This document shows, piece after piece, positions 22,880-33,609 of a DNA stretch of 64,000 bases; position 1 is the stretch's first letter; the number at the start of each line of letters is the position of its first letter. The DNA is from Symsagittifera roscoffensis. Its lineage: Eukaryota; Xenacoelomorpha; Acoela; Convolutidae. Both the position numbers and the translations under genes were made by a program. The DNA is taken from the NCBI RefSeq assembly GCF_963678635.1, contig NC_087065.1, forward strand, positions 46,686,381 to 46,750,380, written 5' to 3'. Below the pieces are notes generated by a model that did not search any database, was not told the DNA's origin, and worked only from the letters and a program-made list of their open reading frames with translations.

Positions 22880-23605
22880 TTTTAAAGTCTATGAAAAAAT
22901 ACTTATCATACTATTACCATAGAAAGAAATTGTATGATATGCATTTTTTAAATAAAAATCGTTGTTGGAGATTAAAGTATAACTGTAACTGTTTTCTCTC
23001 TTTTTAATCGTAAACTTTTTTTGTAATCTTCTTTGCTTACTCAACCACTCTACGGAAAAAGTTGCCCGCAAAATGTTTTTTCTCTATAACCACTTTACAC
23101 AACCATTTTACAGGAAACATTGCCGGCAAGACTTTTTTGTCTATATTGTTTTGTTTATAGATTTTAAAATACACCTAAAACTGTATGAAACCAGGCCAAT
23201 CTTCCGGCAAACCACGGAAATTAACAAATGTGTGTAATAAAAGCTACCTAAACTCTGAATTTGTTGTTACAAATTCTTGGTTATTTTGTTTTCAGAAAAA
23301 ACACAAGAATTCAAAAATCAAAATCATAAACTTTTAAAATATTTTCAGTTATAGAAAACTGCTTGTCTTACATTTTCATAGTATCTTAAACTTCTTATCA
23401 TATAATTTCATGTTATAGAAAAATTGTTGATGCTGTTTTGATACATTTTTTGTGATAAAAAGTGGCCCAAAAGCTTGTTAACTGATTCCAGAATGTGAAA
23501 AAAGGCTTTTCATCAAGACATTGTTTGAAACTGTATAAAAAATCATTTTAGCATGGTATGAAGTTGTATGATAAGTATCTTTTGTCAACCCAGGATAGTC
23601 TATTT
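22880..23605. repeat. Family F foldback repeat, long degenerate copy
   Basis: Begins with ACTTATCATACTATT and AATTGTATGATATGCATTTT and ends with GTATGATAAGTATC and GTCAACCCAGG, the family F right terminus. The interior is AT-rich with further ATCATATAATTTCATG-like motifs. Confidence 0.5.
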
Positions 23606-24210
23606 TTTATTTTAGAATTAGTTGATTACTTTACAAGAAAAAGGAAGAGAAATGGTTAAAAATGGAAATCAGCCACTTTTACGTTTCCATTGCAGTTCAT
23701 TTCCATCAGTTAGTTAGAAACAACCATGCGCATCTTTATATGGGAGTTCAATGTCTAAAACATTGAAATTTAAAAAACTGTTGAACAACAAACACTTTTT
23801 ATTTGATACTTTTTATATTTTTGACACTTCTTCTTCATTTGTTTAAAACGATTTTTTTGTCATATAAGTGCAAAATCTGAAAACTGCCAGAAAAAAATTC
23901 TATTTTACAAATTTGAGTAAAAGCTACCTTTCCTATCTGCCTATTTAAATTGATTTTAAAAACTTGCATTAAATTAGGAAGAGCAAAAAACCTTAAATTA
24001 TAAGTATCAGATTAAAAACCTTTTTGTAACAAAATTACGAGTTGTTGCTCATAACTGTTCTGAACATAGTGTTCATGGTTGTCCTTTTTATTATAAAAAT
24101 ATAAAAAAGAGCCGAAGAGTAATTTACTTTAGTTAAGACGAAAAATTTCATATTATAACACTTGTGGTTTGTTTTGAAGAAAACTGAAGATAAAAATCAG
24201 CACGTTATTT

Positions 24211-24392
24211 CGACCAAGTTAACATCATCCTCCCCCCCCCCAAAGCCGTTTGGGGTGGAGGATGTTAACTTTCAGCCAATCAGAATCTAGCGTTTTACAA
24301 GCAGCGCTTAGCAAATTTAATTCAAATGAAGCGCTGGGGTGGAGGATCTTAACTTGCTCTATTTGGAGGGGGAGAGGATGTTAACTTGATCC
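24211..24392. mobile_element. 182-bp MITE with perfect 8-bp target duplication
   Basis: Ends CGACCAAGTTAACATC and (reverse complement of the right end) GGATCAAGTTAACATC, 14 of 16 identical. Flanked by CGTTATTT on both sides (24203-24210 and 24393-24400). Inside, GTTAACATCATCCTCC faces GGAGGATGTTAAC across a GCCG loop, a strong hairpin. The GGAGGATNTTAACTT motif occurs again in the right half. An 8-bp duplication suggests a hAT-type origin; the ends differ from family B. Confidence 0.8.
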
Positions 24393-25636
24393 CGTTATTT
24401 TTACTCACGAAATGGTATTCAGAAAAGTTCATGACGCAAAAATTCGATGACTTAGTTTGTTTTTCAGGCTCCTAGTTGTTTAGACAAAATCAACCTAATG
24501 ACCCTGCACCTAATTTTGTGCGGAGGTTTTTTCAGAGCCATCAGAAGCAACTTATTCCAACACGAACTACAGTAAAACGATGAGAATCTTTTAAAAAGAA
24601 ATCTTCTAACAACTGTTGAACTTCAATACTGTAGCGCAAATCATTCGAGAACTACAACTTTTAATAGCGATTTGAAATTTTATTTTTCCAGTCTCTTTAC
24701 CACCAGAGATTAAAATTTGCAAATTATCTCAATCATTTTTCGCAGCTGCAGTAAGAATGTCCACATGGAACCCAGTAACAGCTGATTGTTGTGCTTTTAA
24801 CGCTAAGTCTGACTACAAACATTTTTCATAAAGGAAAACTTAAAAACATTCAATTTGTAAAAAAGATTTGTGCATTTTGTAGAAAAATTTGCTAAGGCTA
24901 TAAAACCTATGCCCAATCATCTTGTCAACAAAGAACGGCAATGCAATTTCAGCTGTTTTTAAGGTATGATAATCTAGTGTCTAGGGTATGATAAGTCCGT
25001 AGTCGCCTCACTCTTCAAATTCTCGTCGCAAAGAATCTGAGTTGAGTTTGAACGAAAAACATGTTTGACACTGCCAAAAACTCTGCTTTCTTTGATTTAA
25101 TTTTTTGTTCGTAGACAAAAATTTTACAAAAGTGCGAGCAGCAAAAAGAAGCTCAAAAGAGCAGTGTATCTTATGCTTCCTTCCTGCAAAAAAACTTGAC
25201 ATCTGAAAAACGACATCAAAAATTGGACTCGAAAAAACCGACATATCTGAAAACGTTCATATTTTTTGACGAAAAAATCAAAATACCTGAACTTTTTCAG
25301 AACTGAAAAAATATTTACTAATAAAACTTATTGTGTTTTCACAAAAAAAAATCGTTTTTTTTTTGCGACTATTGAGAATTGGGAAGAACTTTGTGTTCGG
25401 GTGTGTTTTAGTTTTTTTTCCACTCAAAATTATTACAAGGCCAAACAATGCACTGATTGAGCGCAAAAAATGCTACCTATAACGCACTGGAATCTAGAGA
25501 AAATTTTTTTAAAATGATTCAAAATGTAAATGGATTCCACATTCAAAACTTCCGAGGATTCCGCGCATAAGTTTATGCAATGTAAATTTTTTTGGCACAT
25601 TAGTTCTGTCAAAAAATCCGCAACGAGCGATTATAG
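24393..25636. other. Gene-free AT-rich stretch
   Basis: No supported genes. Confidence 0.35.
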
Positions 25637-25795
25637 CTAGTTGTTTCCGATTCCGCAAATGCAGGTGGATTCCGCAAATGTAATTGGATTCCGCGAATTT
25701 ATGCGGAATCCGCTTACATTTTGCGGATTCCGCTTACAACTTGCTGATTCTGCTAACAATTTACAGACTTCGCTAACAGTTGCTGATTGCACGAC
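25637..25795. repeat. Minisatellite with GATTCCGC motif, about 19-20 bp period
   Basis: Six to seven degenerate units beginning GATTCCGCAAATG, GATTCCGCTTACA or GATTCTGCTAACA. In the centre the orientation flips (ATGCGGAATCCGC), giving a palindrome. Confidence 0.75.
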
Positions 25796-26214
25796 ACCAA
25801 ATTTTCTGTATACATATTTTTTGATTATTTGTTTGTGAGTTTTGATCTCAATTCGAGCAAGTAAAGCAAACAAGTAAGTGCGACTCGCACACATTAGGTC
25901 TTGGGTTGTGAAAAACTTCATTTTACCCCAGAACTTCATGTTTCGATACCTTCATATAACATTTCCGGGGCAAAAAAATTTAAAAGTCGAAAATATTTCT
26001 GCTAAAACTTTGAAAAAAAAAATTATTGGTGATTTTTTGCATACTTTTTGCTTGTCATTCTTTATAATTCTCTGAACACACCACACACAAAAAAAACCGA
26101 AACTTAACTGAGAAAAGTCATATTTCTTAGTTTTTATGATTGTGGTTAGAACATTCTGTGCAACTTGCACAGCAATCGTCTATCTCTGTTTTTACATGCA
26201 TCCATTTCTGGCCA
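25796..26214. other. Gene-free stretch, repeat E relative at its end
   Basis: 26080-26195 (ACACCACACAC, GTGGTTAGAACATTCTGTGC) resembles 62930-63030, which follows repeat E copy 2. Confidence 0.4.
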
Positions 26215-26383
26215 AATAAAACTAAAAACTTTTAAAAGCGCCTTTGCCGCCAATATGCAAATTTTAAAGGGGAGGGCGCGCCGAAGAAACGCAATCTTTT
26301 GGTCAAAATTTTTCCGCATTTTGACCAGTTGTTTTGAAGTCAAACCACCTCTACCCCTTGAGAAAATCCTATATCCGTCCTTG
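26215..26383 (-). mobile_element. hAT-type MITE, family B, fragment
   Basis: AAAAGCGCCTTTGCCGCC, GGGGAGGGCGCGCCG and the right terminus AAATCCTATATCCGTCC match family B. The left terminus is missing. Confidence 0.65.
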
Positions 26384-26533
26384 ATGTGTATACAGAATAT
26401 TTATTAACTCGAAATAAGAACCGAGCAAACACTTTTATGCTAACGAGTGTAAACCATGCTCTGTTTTTTTTGAACTCCAGAGGAGTTTCCCATTATCTTA
26501 ATTTCAATAAAATAACACTAAAGAACAATAATG

Positions 26534-26699
26534 GCCCACAATGATCCGTGCACGTTGCATGAAGGTGAGGCAACATTTTCCAGTCCAGAAAAAGGGCCAA
26601 AAATTGCATGAAATTTTAAAGCAGGGCCACAACAGGGGTTCTCCTGATGAGCTGAACAGCTTGTATGTTGGCCTTTCCCTTGTAGATAAATCGTCTTAG
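26534..26699 (+). repeat. Dispersed repeat family C, copy 3
   Basis: ATGATCCGTGCACGTTGC, AGGTGAGGCAACATT, GGGCCACAACAG and CCTTTCCCTTGTAGATAAAT align in order with copies at 8.1 and 11.0 kb. Confidence 0.7.
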
Positions 26700-27902
26700 A
26701 AATCTGAAAACATTCAAACAACGTTTTAGAGCAACACTAATAAAAAATCAGGAAATCAGGAATATTTGTCAGGATTTCATCTAGACAGGAGTAGTCACAA
26801 GCTAGTGAAGTACAAGATCTCAGTTCCCAACTTGATCTGTGGTTCCATGCTCAGACCGCTACATTTACAATGCGGTAGCTTCTGTTATAGTAGTGTTGTT
26901 GACATCTAGTGATGATCTACAGTCTCGTTGCAGTTGCAGTTGTAGTGTCCCAAGCGGATTGATCAAAGTGTGCTTACAAAACATTTATGATGGAAGTACA
27001 TCTCTTCATGCTCGGGTGAAAGTTTCTCATGGCTTGATGATAGTGACATCTTACTGAGACTGATGATGGCTAAGGTATCCTGAGACTTCAAACTGGCTTA
27101 GTTAGCTTAGCTTGTTCGAGCTGACTACTAACTCAAATCACGAAGATTGGTCGTCAAGATATGTGAAAAACTGTTATTTTGATTGGAAAATTAGTTGTTT
27201 CCTATCTTTAGTCGCTTGTTTCTATCAAAAACCAGACGCTAAGACCTAGAGGTTTTCGCCAATGTGGTGTGTATCAAACAGAATCATCCAGATTTGAGAT
27301 CAATTTTGGATATCAATATTAAACATTGTTAAGCATTAACAATGTTGTGCTCCTAAGTCTCGAGATCCCTGATAAAATTGATAGCTGAAAACACATCGCG
27401 TTCGCCTTAACTATCGTTTGTCTTATAATATTTCTCGATGCGCCCAAAATAAGCAAACGCGTAAATTTACATGCGAATATTAATTTCACTTTTTGAAATT
27501 TTGTTCCGACTTTCGAAGATAGTCACGAAAAAATTTTTTTGGCGTGGTTTTTCTTAATTTAACTAGTTGAAAATTAAAATTTGATTTTTAAAAACCACTC
27601 GAGAACAAATTTTTTGGACTTTTTTTAAACGTAGAAACAAAATTTCAAAGAGTAAAATTCAATTGCGCATGCAATTTCACTTTTTTGCTCAATTTGCGCG
27701 CGTCCAGAAAAGCAAAAAAAAAGTGAAAGCATCAATAGCTTGCAGATAAATGAAAAACGACAGTCAACAAGGGATATAGCAAACTTTTGATGTCCTGACT
27801 TTATAAAAATCTATTTCAACTGTGATCGATGTTTGTAAAATTATGGTTGATTCTTATTGCTAATTCGGCCATAATTGTTCCGGCCATAATTTGGTATAAT
27901 TG
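26700..27902. other. Gene-free stretch with a less AT-rich segment
   Basis: 26790-27120 has more balanced composition and a 72-codon ORF (26839-27057) of no recognisable family. 27500-27530 (TTGTTCCGACTTTCGAAG) is an isolated 5' terminus of family A. Nothing else is supported. Confidence 0.35.
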
Positions 27903-28299
27903 TTCCGTCTTTCGAAAAAAACATATGCTCGAGTTGTTTTTTTCATTCAAACCGAAAATGAAAAGTTGATTGCGTATGGGCACCTATCCGTAAAACTTTG
28001 GATTTCTAAGCGAGAATGCTTGCACTAGACTAAAGTGCTGCTTGGCCGCTGGAAAAATACTTTGATATTTTTTGATACGCAAAATAATTATGCGTGGCAA
28101 ATAAACCGCACCCATAGTCGTTCCATATTGAATTGAAGTAGCCTAACTGGTCCTAATAATTCCATAAACGACTCAAAATTGTCACTTTGATATTATCAGA
28201 CAAAATTCATAATTTGTCAATATTTCAATTACCAAAAACTATTCCGAACTAATTAATGGGCAGTCGGAACACTCAGGGTTTTGACCTGATACGATCACA
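27903..28299 (+). mobile_element. Helitron-like element, family A
   Basis: 5' terminus TTCCGTCTTTCGAAAAAAAC then ATATGCTCGAG. 3' terminus CAGTCGGAACACTC, hairpin remnant CAGGGTTTTGACCTG, ACGATCACAC. Belongs to the TTCCATATTGAATTGAAG subfamily. Confidence 0.75.
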
Positions 28300-28740
28300 C
28301 ATCTCAGCGTGTAGAAAGCCATTTAAAACGGCTTGAAAGTTTCCAAATTAAATTGAGGTGAGCTATTATTCTTTTTTATTACGTTTCTAAACATTTACTT
28401 CATCAAAATGATACATAAGTTTGATCACAGTTTGAGTAAAAATTGATCAATTAAGCTAATGATGCTTGTTTTCAGGTTCAGACATTATGAACAAAAAAGA
28501 CAACAATTAAAAACATAAATGAGAAGTTTTGGGTGAACCTTATTTTTTCCCCATGTGGCCTCCCTAAAATTGTCCTCTGAAAACGGGATAGTGATATAAG
28601 TTTAACTTTAATTTCACTAGTAACTTAAAACTATTAACTGTTAACTTCACTATTAACTTTAAGTGCGCAATGCAGAATAAATAGCTGGAAAAAAGTGTTT
28701 AATTTAGAAGCCCTCAAATTTAAATTCTGAAAAATTGGTA

Positions 28741-29153
28741 GCAGGACAACTTACCCAATTCCAATTTATCCTTTTCAATTTTACGATATACCAATCTAAA
28801 CTATACATTAAATTACCCTATACCAATTTACCATGCCCTTAAATTAATCAAAATGACAATGATATCTGCAAAATAGTGATCGACGCAGTCGCGCCCTACA
28901 TGTTGCGAGCTTGCCTGCAAAGGGTAGGACTCTATATAAAAATAAGAGCAGGTTATTGCCTCACCACAAGGCGGCGACGCGCGCGAAGAGCAGCCACCGG
29001 CGACTTTAAGCCGATTTAGTCATCTCAGTTATCTCTGACCAATTGAACTTTTCTAGAACATAGGGTATATTGGCATAAGGTAGATTGAAATAAAGGGTAG
29101 GTTAGTATAGGGTAGAACGGCATAGGGTAAATTGGAATAGGTAAGACTGTCAT
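28741..29153. repeat. Inverted-repeat (foldback) element enclosing family D
   Basis: The left arm (28741-28840: CTTACCCAATTCCAATTTA, TACCCTATACCAATTTACC) is inverted at the right arm (29060-29153: AGGGTAAATTGGAATAGGTA). Both arms consist of degenerate GGTANATTGGNATAG units. Confidence 0.6.
28871..29020 (+). repeat. Dispersed repeat family D, copy 1
   Basis: GC-rich relative to the region. Shares ATAGTGA(T)C, GCAGTCGCGCC, TGCGAGCTTGCCT, AGGGTAGGACTCT and a GGCGAC(T/C)TTTAA end with 63284-63417. Confidence 0.65.
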
Positions 29154-30635
29154 GGAATCTTAGTTTCAACCCAACGAAGTTGATTTGAGGAAAAAAAATT
29201 GTACTGTAGACAAATTATTGAATCAACCCGTCAGTTTAAGGTTTTTTTTTCAGTTGAATTAAGGTACTTGTCATACAATTCTCTTATATGTAACATTTCT
29301 TGCCATAAGCTTTCATAAAATTCTAAACGTGCAGGAAAATTAATTGCAAGCTACGATAAACATTTTCCTGAATTTAATTTGGATGGTAGAACTCTTCCCA
29401 TAAAACAACTTAAAGAATAAGATAAACTGGTTTTTTCTGAGTTTTTTTTCATAATTTGTCTTAGCATGTTTTATAACCAATTTATTTTTAAAAACTTTTC
29501 TTTGTTTCCATTCACAAAACTAATGGAACCATAGAAGCTGTTTTTATATAGTTTCTTTTTATAGTTGAACAATTTCTTCATTTGTGCATTTTCCCTATAG
29601 AAGACTAAATTTATTTAATAGAATTTTTTTTAATAGAAGTAAAAACTCTAAGTACGAAGGTTCTCAGTTATCAGCTTTTTCTCAAGTCGCAAAAATCTTT
29701 TTATAAGCAGAAAAAAAATTCCTGATGAAACAATAATTGAGACAGGTTGAGTTTTTTCCTGTTAAAACAATAATCGAGAAAAATGAGAAAAAATTATTTT
29801 TTTTGTTCAAATCATAGACTCAAAATAAAATATATTTTAAATTGGAAAAGAGATAAATTTTCCTGTTGTTTTTTAAAGAAAAGTTAAAACAATCAGAGTA
29901 CAGAGTAAATGGTTTTCTGATGGAAAATTTTAACAAAAAATAGCAGAAAAACACAAAAACCATAATTAAAAAAAAACTTAATTCAATAAAATCCAAGTAG
30001 AGTTATCCAAGCAAATATAATCCAAGTAGAATTTTCGGATAGGGAGAACAAAAATATTTTTTTTTGTTATAAGTCTGTGTAAATCCAAAACAACCCCATA
30101 GATTGCGAATATCACAATATTAATTTATTGTCTTCATTGCCGCTTTTAAAAATTAAGTTGTTCGGATTTTTGCCTTTGAGGAAAACTTAAAGGTTCAAGC
30201 AAAGTAAAAACTGTTCCTTTTTGCTAAGGACTTTTCTGTTAAACGAATATTTTTTGTATTTTTTGTTCTTGAAATATGTTTTATCAATGTTGTTTTGATT
30301 TCCTTCCAAATTATAAAAAAAGAACTTATTTTTTTAAAATAAATATCTAGATAATTTTTATTTGAAAGTTTTGCGATGTGATGTCATGGGCTCTTTCTGC
30401 TGAAATTTTTAATTTTTCCTTGTTAAGATTAGGCGATTGGTGATTAATTGGAGTGTGTATGCTGTAGAAAGCAAAAAGCAAAACGGTTAAGCCAATGATG
30501 TCTCGAACTGCGGAGTTGACTATTTTTTGTCCGTTTCACGTAACTATTCGCCAATTTTCTGAGAAAAGGGCTTTTAATTTACCTGTTTAACCATCCCCGC
30601 AGATCACATTTAGTTGGTTTCAACCAGTTTCAACC
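29154..30635. other. Gene-free, very AT-rich stretch
   Basis: Long A and T runs, no supported gene. GTCATACAATTC near 29270 resembles family F. Confidence 0.35.
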
Positions 30636-31003
30636 ATGGAAACTAACTCCATGTGTGATGGCTATCGACCGCTCATCTCTAGGCGAGGAACGCCCTCGGT
30701 AATTTGGTCGGACAATGGCATCAATTTTATTAGAGCTGAAAAAAAGGTTCTGATTTGCATGTGTGATGGCTATCGATCGCTTCATCTCTACGCGAAGAAA
30801 AGCCACGACAATTTGGTCGTCAGTTTTGTCAGAGCTGAAAAAAAAAGCTTCTGATCTCACTCAAAATGCTTTGCACGTGCGTAGTTTTCCGCAAACGCAA
30901 GGTGGCAGCGATGGTTAAGTGAGTACGTTCCGACACTCAATAAGAGAATTAAATGGCATGCTCTTCCCAAAGATACTTTAAAACCGGGAGAAATAGCGCG
31001 CGC
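30636..31003 (+). pseudogene. BEL/Pao LTR-retrotransposon pol fragment (integrase plus C-terminal domain)
   Basis: The translation at about 30660-30760 gives the Pao-type integrase block ISRRGTPSVIWSDNGINF, which keeps the catalytic-core SDNG Asp. About 170 bases later another frame gives RWLSEYVPTLNKRIKW (about 30910-30955) followed by a LKPGE block. This matches the short domain (DUF5641) that follows the integrase in BEL/Pao polyproteins and retrovirus-like genes of insects and nematodes. Between them, a stretch starting GTGTGATGGCTATCGA repeats the integrase segment imperfectly (30653-30745 and 30760-30845). Frames change and stops follow, and no protease, reverse transcriptase or LTRs are visible nearby. 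It is a relic. Confidence 0.8.
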
Positions 31004-31200
31004 AACGTCACTTAATTACGGTAAAACAACGTCGCTCTGTTACCAGAACTGTCTCCGGGAACTACATATGACCGCTCGTAAAGCTTGTTCTCGTTCTCAC
31101 TCTTTCGGGGATGGAAGTAGTTTTCAATGCTACATTGCACCATTGTTAAAGAACACGCATTCACGGCTATTAAAAAATGATTACAGGTGCCCAATTACAT

Positions 31201-31270
31201 AGCCGCTTAAGACAGTTGTTAGCACACGCGACTGCCGCTTGCTAGCTTTAGGGTTCGAGCACCATTGGAA
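31201..31270 (+). tRNA. tRNA-like sequence (degenerate, Gly-like anticodon GCC)
   Basis: An A-box-like AGTTGTTAGCACACG is followed by a four-pair anticodon stem (GCGA with TTGC), a seven-base loop CTGCCGC (U33, anticodon GCC) and a B-box-like GGGTTCGAGCACC that carries an extra base. Acceptor arms do not pair convincingly. More likely a tRNA-derived SINE head or tRNA pseudogene than a working tRNA. Confidence 0.3.
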
Positions 31271-32098
31271 TTCGGTTTTTTGAGAGTAAAAAGTTTTAGG
31301 CTAATGCTGTTTGGCTATTTGGGCATATGTTGCTAAAAATAAGATCGATTGCAATTTGGTTGGCAATAAAAGTTATGGATGAAATGATGCCAACGAATGG
31401 CTTTTTTTTCAAAAAAAATTTGTTTGAAAAAATAAACAAGACCACATTCTGTCTAACCTTCGTGAAAACAAGTTCGTGCAGTGTAAATTGCCAAAATTTG
31501 CCATTTACCAGTTTTCACATAGAAAAAAGAATAATTTACTTGAATTGACCCGTTTCTGTTACCTGTTTTGTTTGAGTTAAAAAAGGCCAGTGTACAAATA
31601 GTTTTGGTATACAAAAAAAAGGATGATAAGCAGTTTACATTGGACTCATGTGTAAAAAAGTATTAAAAGCATGTTTTGGAAGTTCCATATTTTAAGCGTT
31701 TTTCAACAAAATGGTATGATAGTTTTATTTTTTTAGAGAATAACCCGGGTTGTTATACCTCTCGCTGAGTGCAATACATCATCGAGCCGAAATTTGAAAC
31801 CTATGGTCTACGTTTCGGAAAAATTAAAGTTAATCGCTTAGAAACTTGTTGAAAATTACTCTTATGAAATATGAATGAAATCTTTGTTTTTCAACCTATT
31901 TTTAATTAAATTTACATACAACTTTTTGCTTTGCTGTACAAATAAGAAATTGTTTTTGCTTCAAAAAACGAAAACTTAAAAAAGTTGGAGAATAAAAGGA
32001 TTTCCATGACATTTCCAGATGCAACCTTCACCTTGAATTTTAGATTCACTTTTTGCCGTTCCAATTTCCTCAAGTTATGACTTTGAGTTAAATAACAA
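31271..32098. other. Gene-free stretch with family F fragment
   Basis: 31560-31755 holds GGTATGATAG motifs and ends AACCCGGGTTGTT, a family F-like terminus. No genes. Confidence 0.4.
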
Positions 32099-32692
32099 CA
32101 AGACTGCTGGTATCAGGGCGAGGCCCTGATTGTTCCGACTGCCTTTTAAAGTCTATGCAGCGGTAAAAATGAAAAATTAAATGTAAGAAATAAATACATT
32201 TTTTAAATTTAAGATATTTACGAAAATCATCCTTCCACATGCCATATAAAGTACAAAGTGATAGATTTCGCTCCTAGTAACAAATCAATTATGGCAAATG
32301 AGCTTCCTTCAACTAATTTGGAACGATTTCTAAAACGGATTAAAAATCCGCTTACGCGTTAATAAAAGGAAATTTATCGCGCGTTAATTGTCCCAAACTG
32401 GCCCAAATGGCAATCTTTAAATCCCCATAACGTTACAAAAAATAATCACAGGTGAAATTTTTTCAAATTTAAGCTCAGAACAACAATACTTTTTAAATGA
32501 TATAGAAAAAAATCGCGTCAAAATGGTTAGTTAAAAAGTCGAGTGATCGAAGTTATTGTGGTCCCAAACTCATTCACCTATTACTTTGTGCATCATTATG
32601 TTATCAACAAATTTGGCTGGTAAAAATTTGAAACATCTGGAGAAAAAAAAACTACCCCGATTACAAGTATTCCGTCACTCCTTTCGCCAAAA
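32099..32692 (-). mobile_element. Helitron-like element, family A, long copy
   Basis: Hairpin end CAAGACTGCTGGTATC and CAGGGCGAGGCCCTG, TTCCGACTGCC. The interior has GGAACGATTTCTAAAACGG, GCGCGTTAATTGTCCCAA and AATAATCACAGG. The right part ACCCCGATTACAAGTATTCC ends in a decayed 5' terminus. About 594 bp. Confidence 0.8.
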
Positions 32693-33609
32693 AAATCAAT
32701 GATTATTTCAATTACGTTTTTCGCGCTGTAGTTGAACACCCGGACCCGGTAAGTCAAAGATAAGATTTTGGGATGGTCGATTATTAAGTTGGTCCGTGTT
32801 TTTGATAGATAAAATTTTAATGGACACGCACGTCATATAATAATTATTGCATGTCAATACCAATTTTAACAATAATCCTCCGAAATTAGAAAGGCTTGCA
32901 AAAACTTGCAGCTAGTTACACACATAACTTCAAGGTACACTAAGCAAGTTCCACTTCAAGGTTCGTGAATGGAACTGGTTACGTTACACAAGAATAGGAC
33001 CAGTACAATCACGTAACTCAAACTTTATATTAATTGGGGAAGGAAACGTGTTTTTTGGGCACACAAAACTCCAAAAACCTTTTTCAAGAAAAATGGATCC
33101 GAAAAAAGTTGTAACAAACAAACAGATTTAAATTGAGTCAGGTGTTTTTGGGAAAGGAGATTCAAACAAATTTTTCATTAGGCCACTTTTGATGCATAGA
33201 AAAACTGCAATTTTCACAACAGCAGCTTTAGAAAGATTAATTTATTCTTGAGGAGATCGTTTTCATCGTTTTTCTTTGATGTCTAATTTTCAGCATGACC
33301 GTTTTCATTCAAAGAAATGCAAACCAGATGCAGATCAAAATTTTGACTCAGATGCAAAGCTATTCCGATTTTGAACCCAACTTTTGAGGTCGAAACAATA
33401 CTTTTCAACTAAACCAAAACCCTATTTGATCTATTTAGAAGTCAAAGCACACTTGAAAACCGAGACCCACGAAAAGCACACATTCATTATTGCTTCAATA
33501 CGAGCTGATTTCCGTTTCCTGTATCATTTCCTAATCAATCATTAAACCCGTATAGAAAGTTTACCTAAGCGGACGGCAATAACCGTTCCATTTGAGGGAA
33601 TTTTGAGAG
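32693..33609. other. Region upstream of the receptor gene
   Basis: AT-rich, no repeats recognised. It should hold the receptor promoter and 5' untranslated region, but I cannot point to specific elements. Confidence 0.35.

Noticed and set aside
25637-25795. CRISPR array
   Set aside because: Units are contiguous, degenerate and partly inverted with no spacers, and the genome is eukaryotic.
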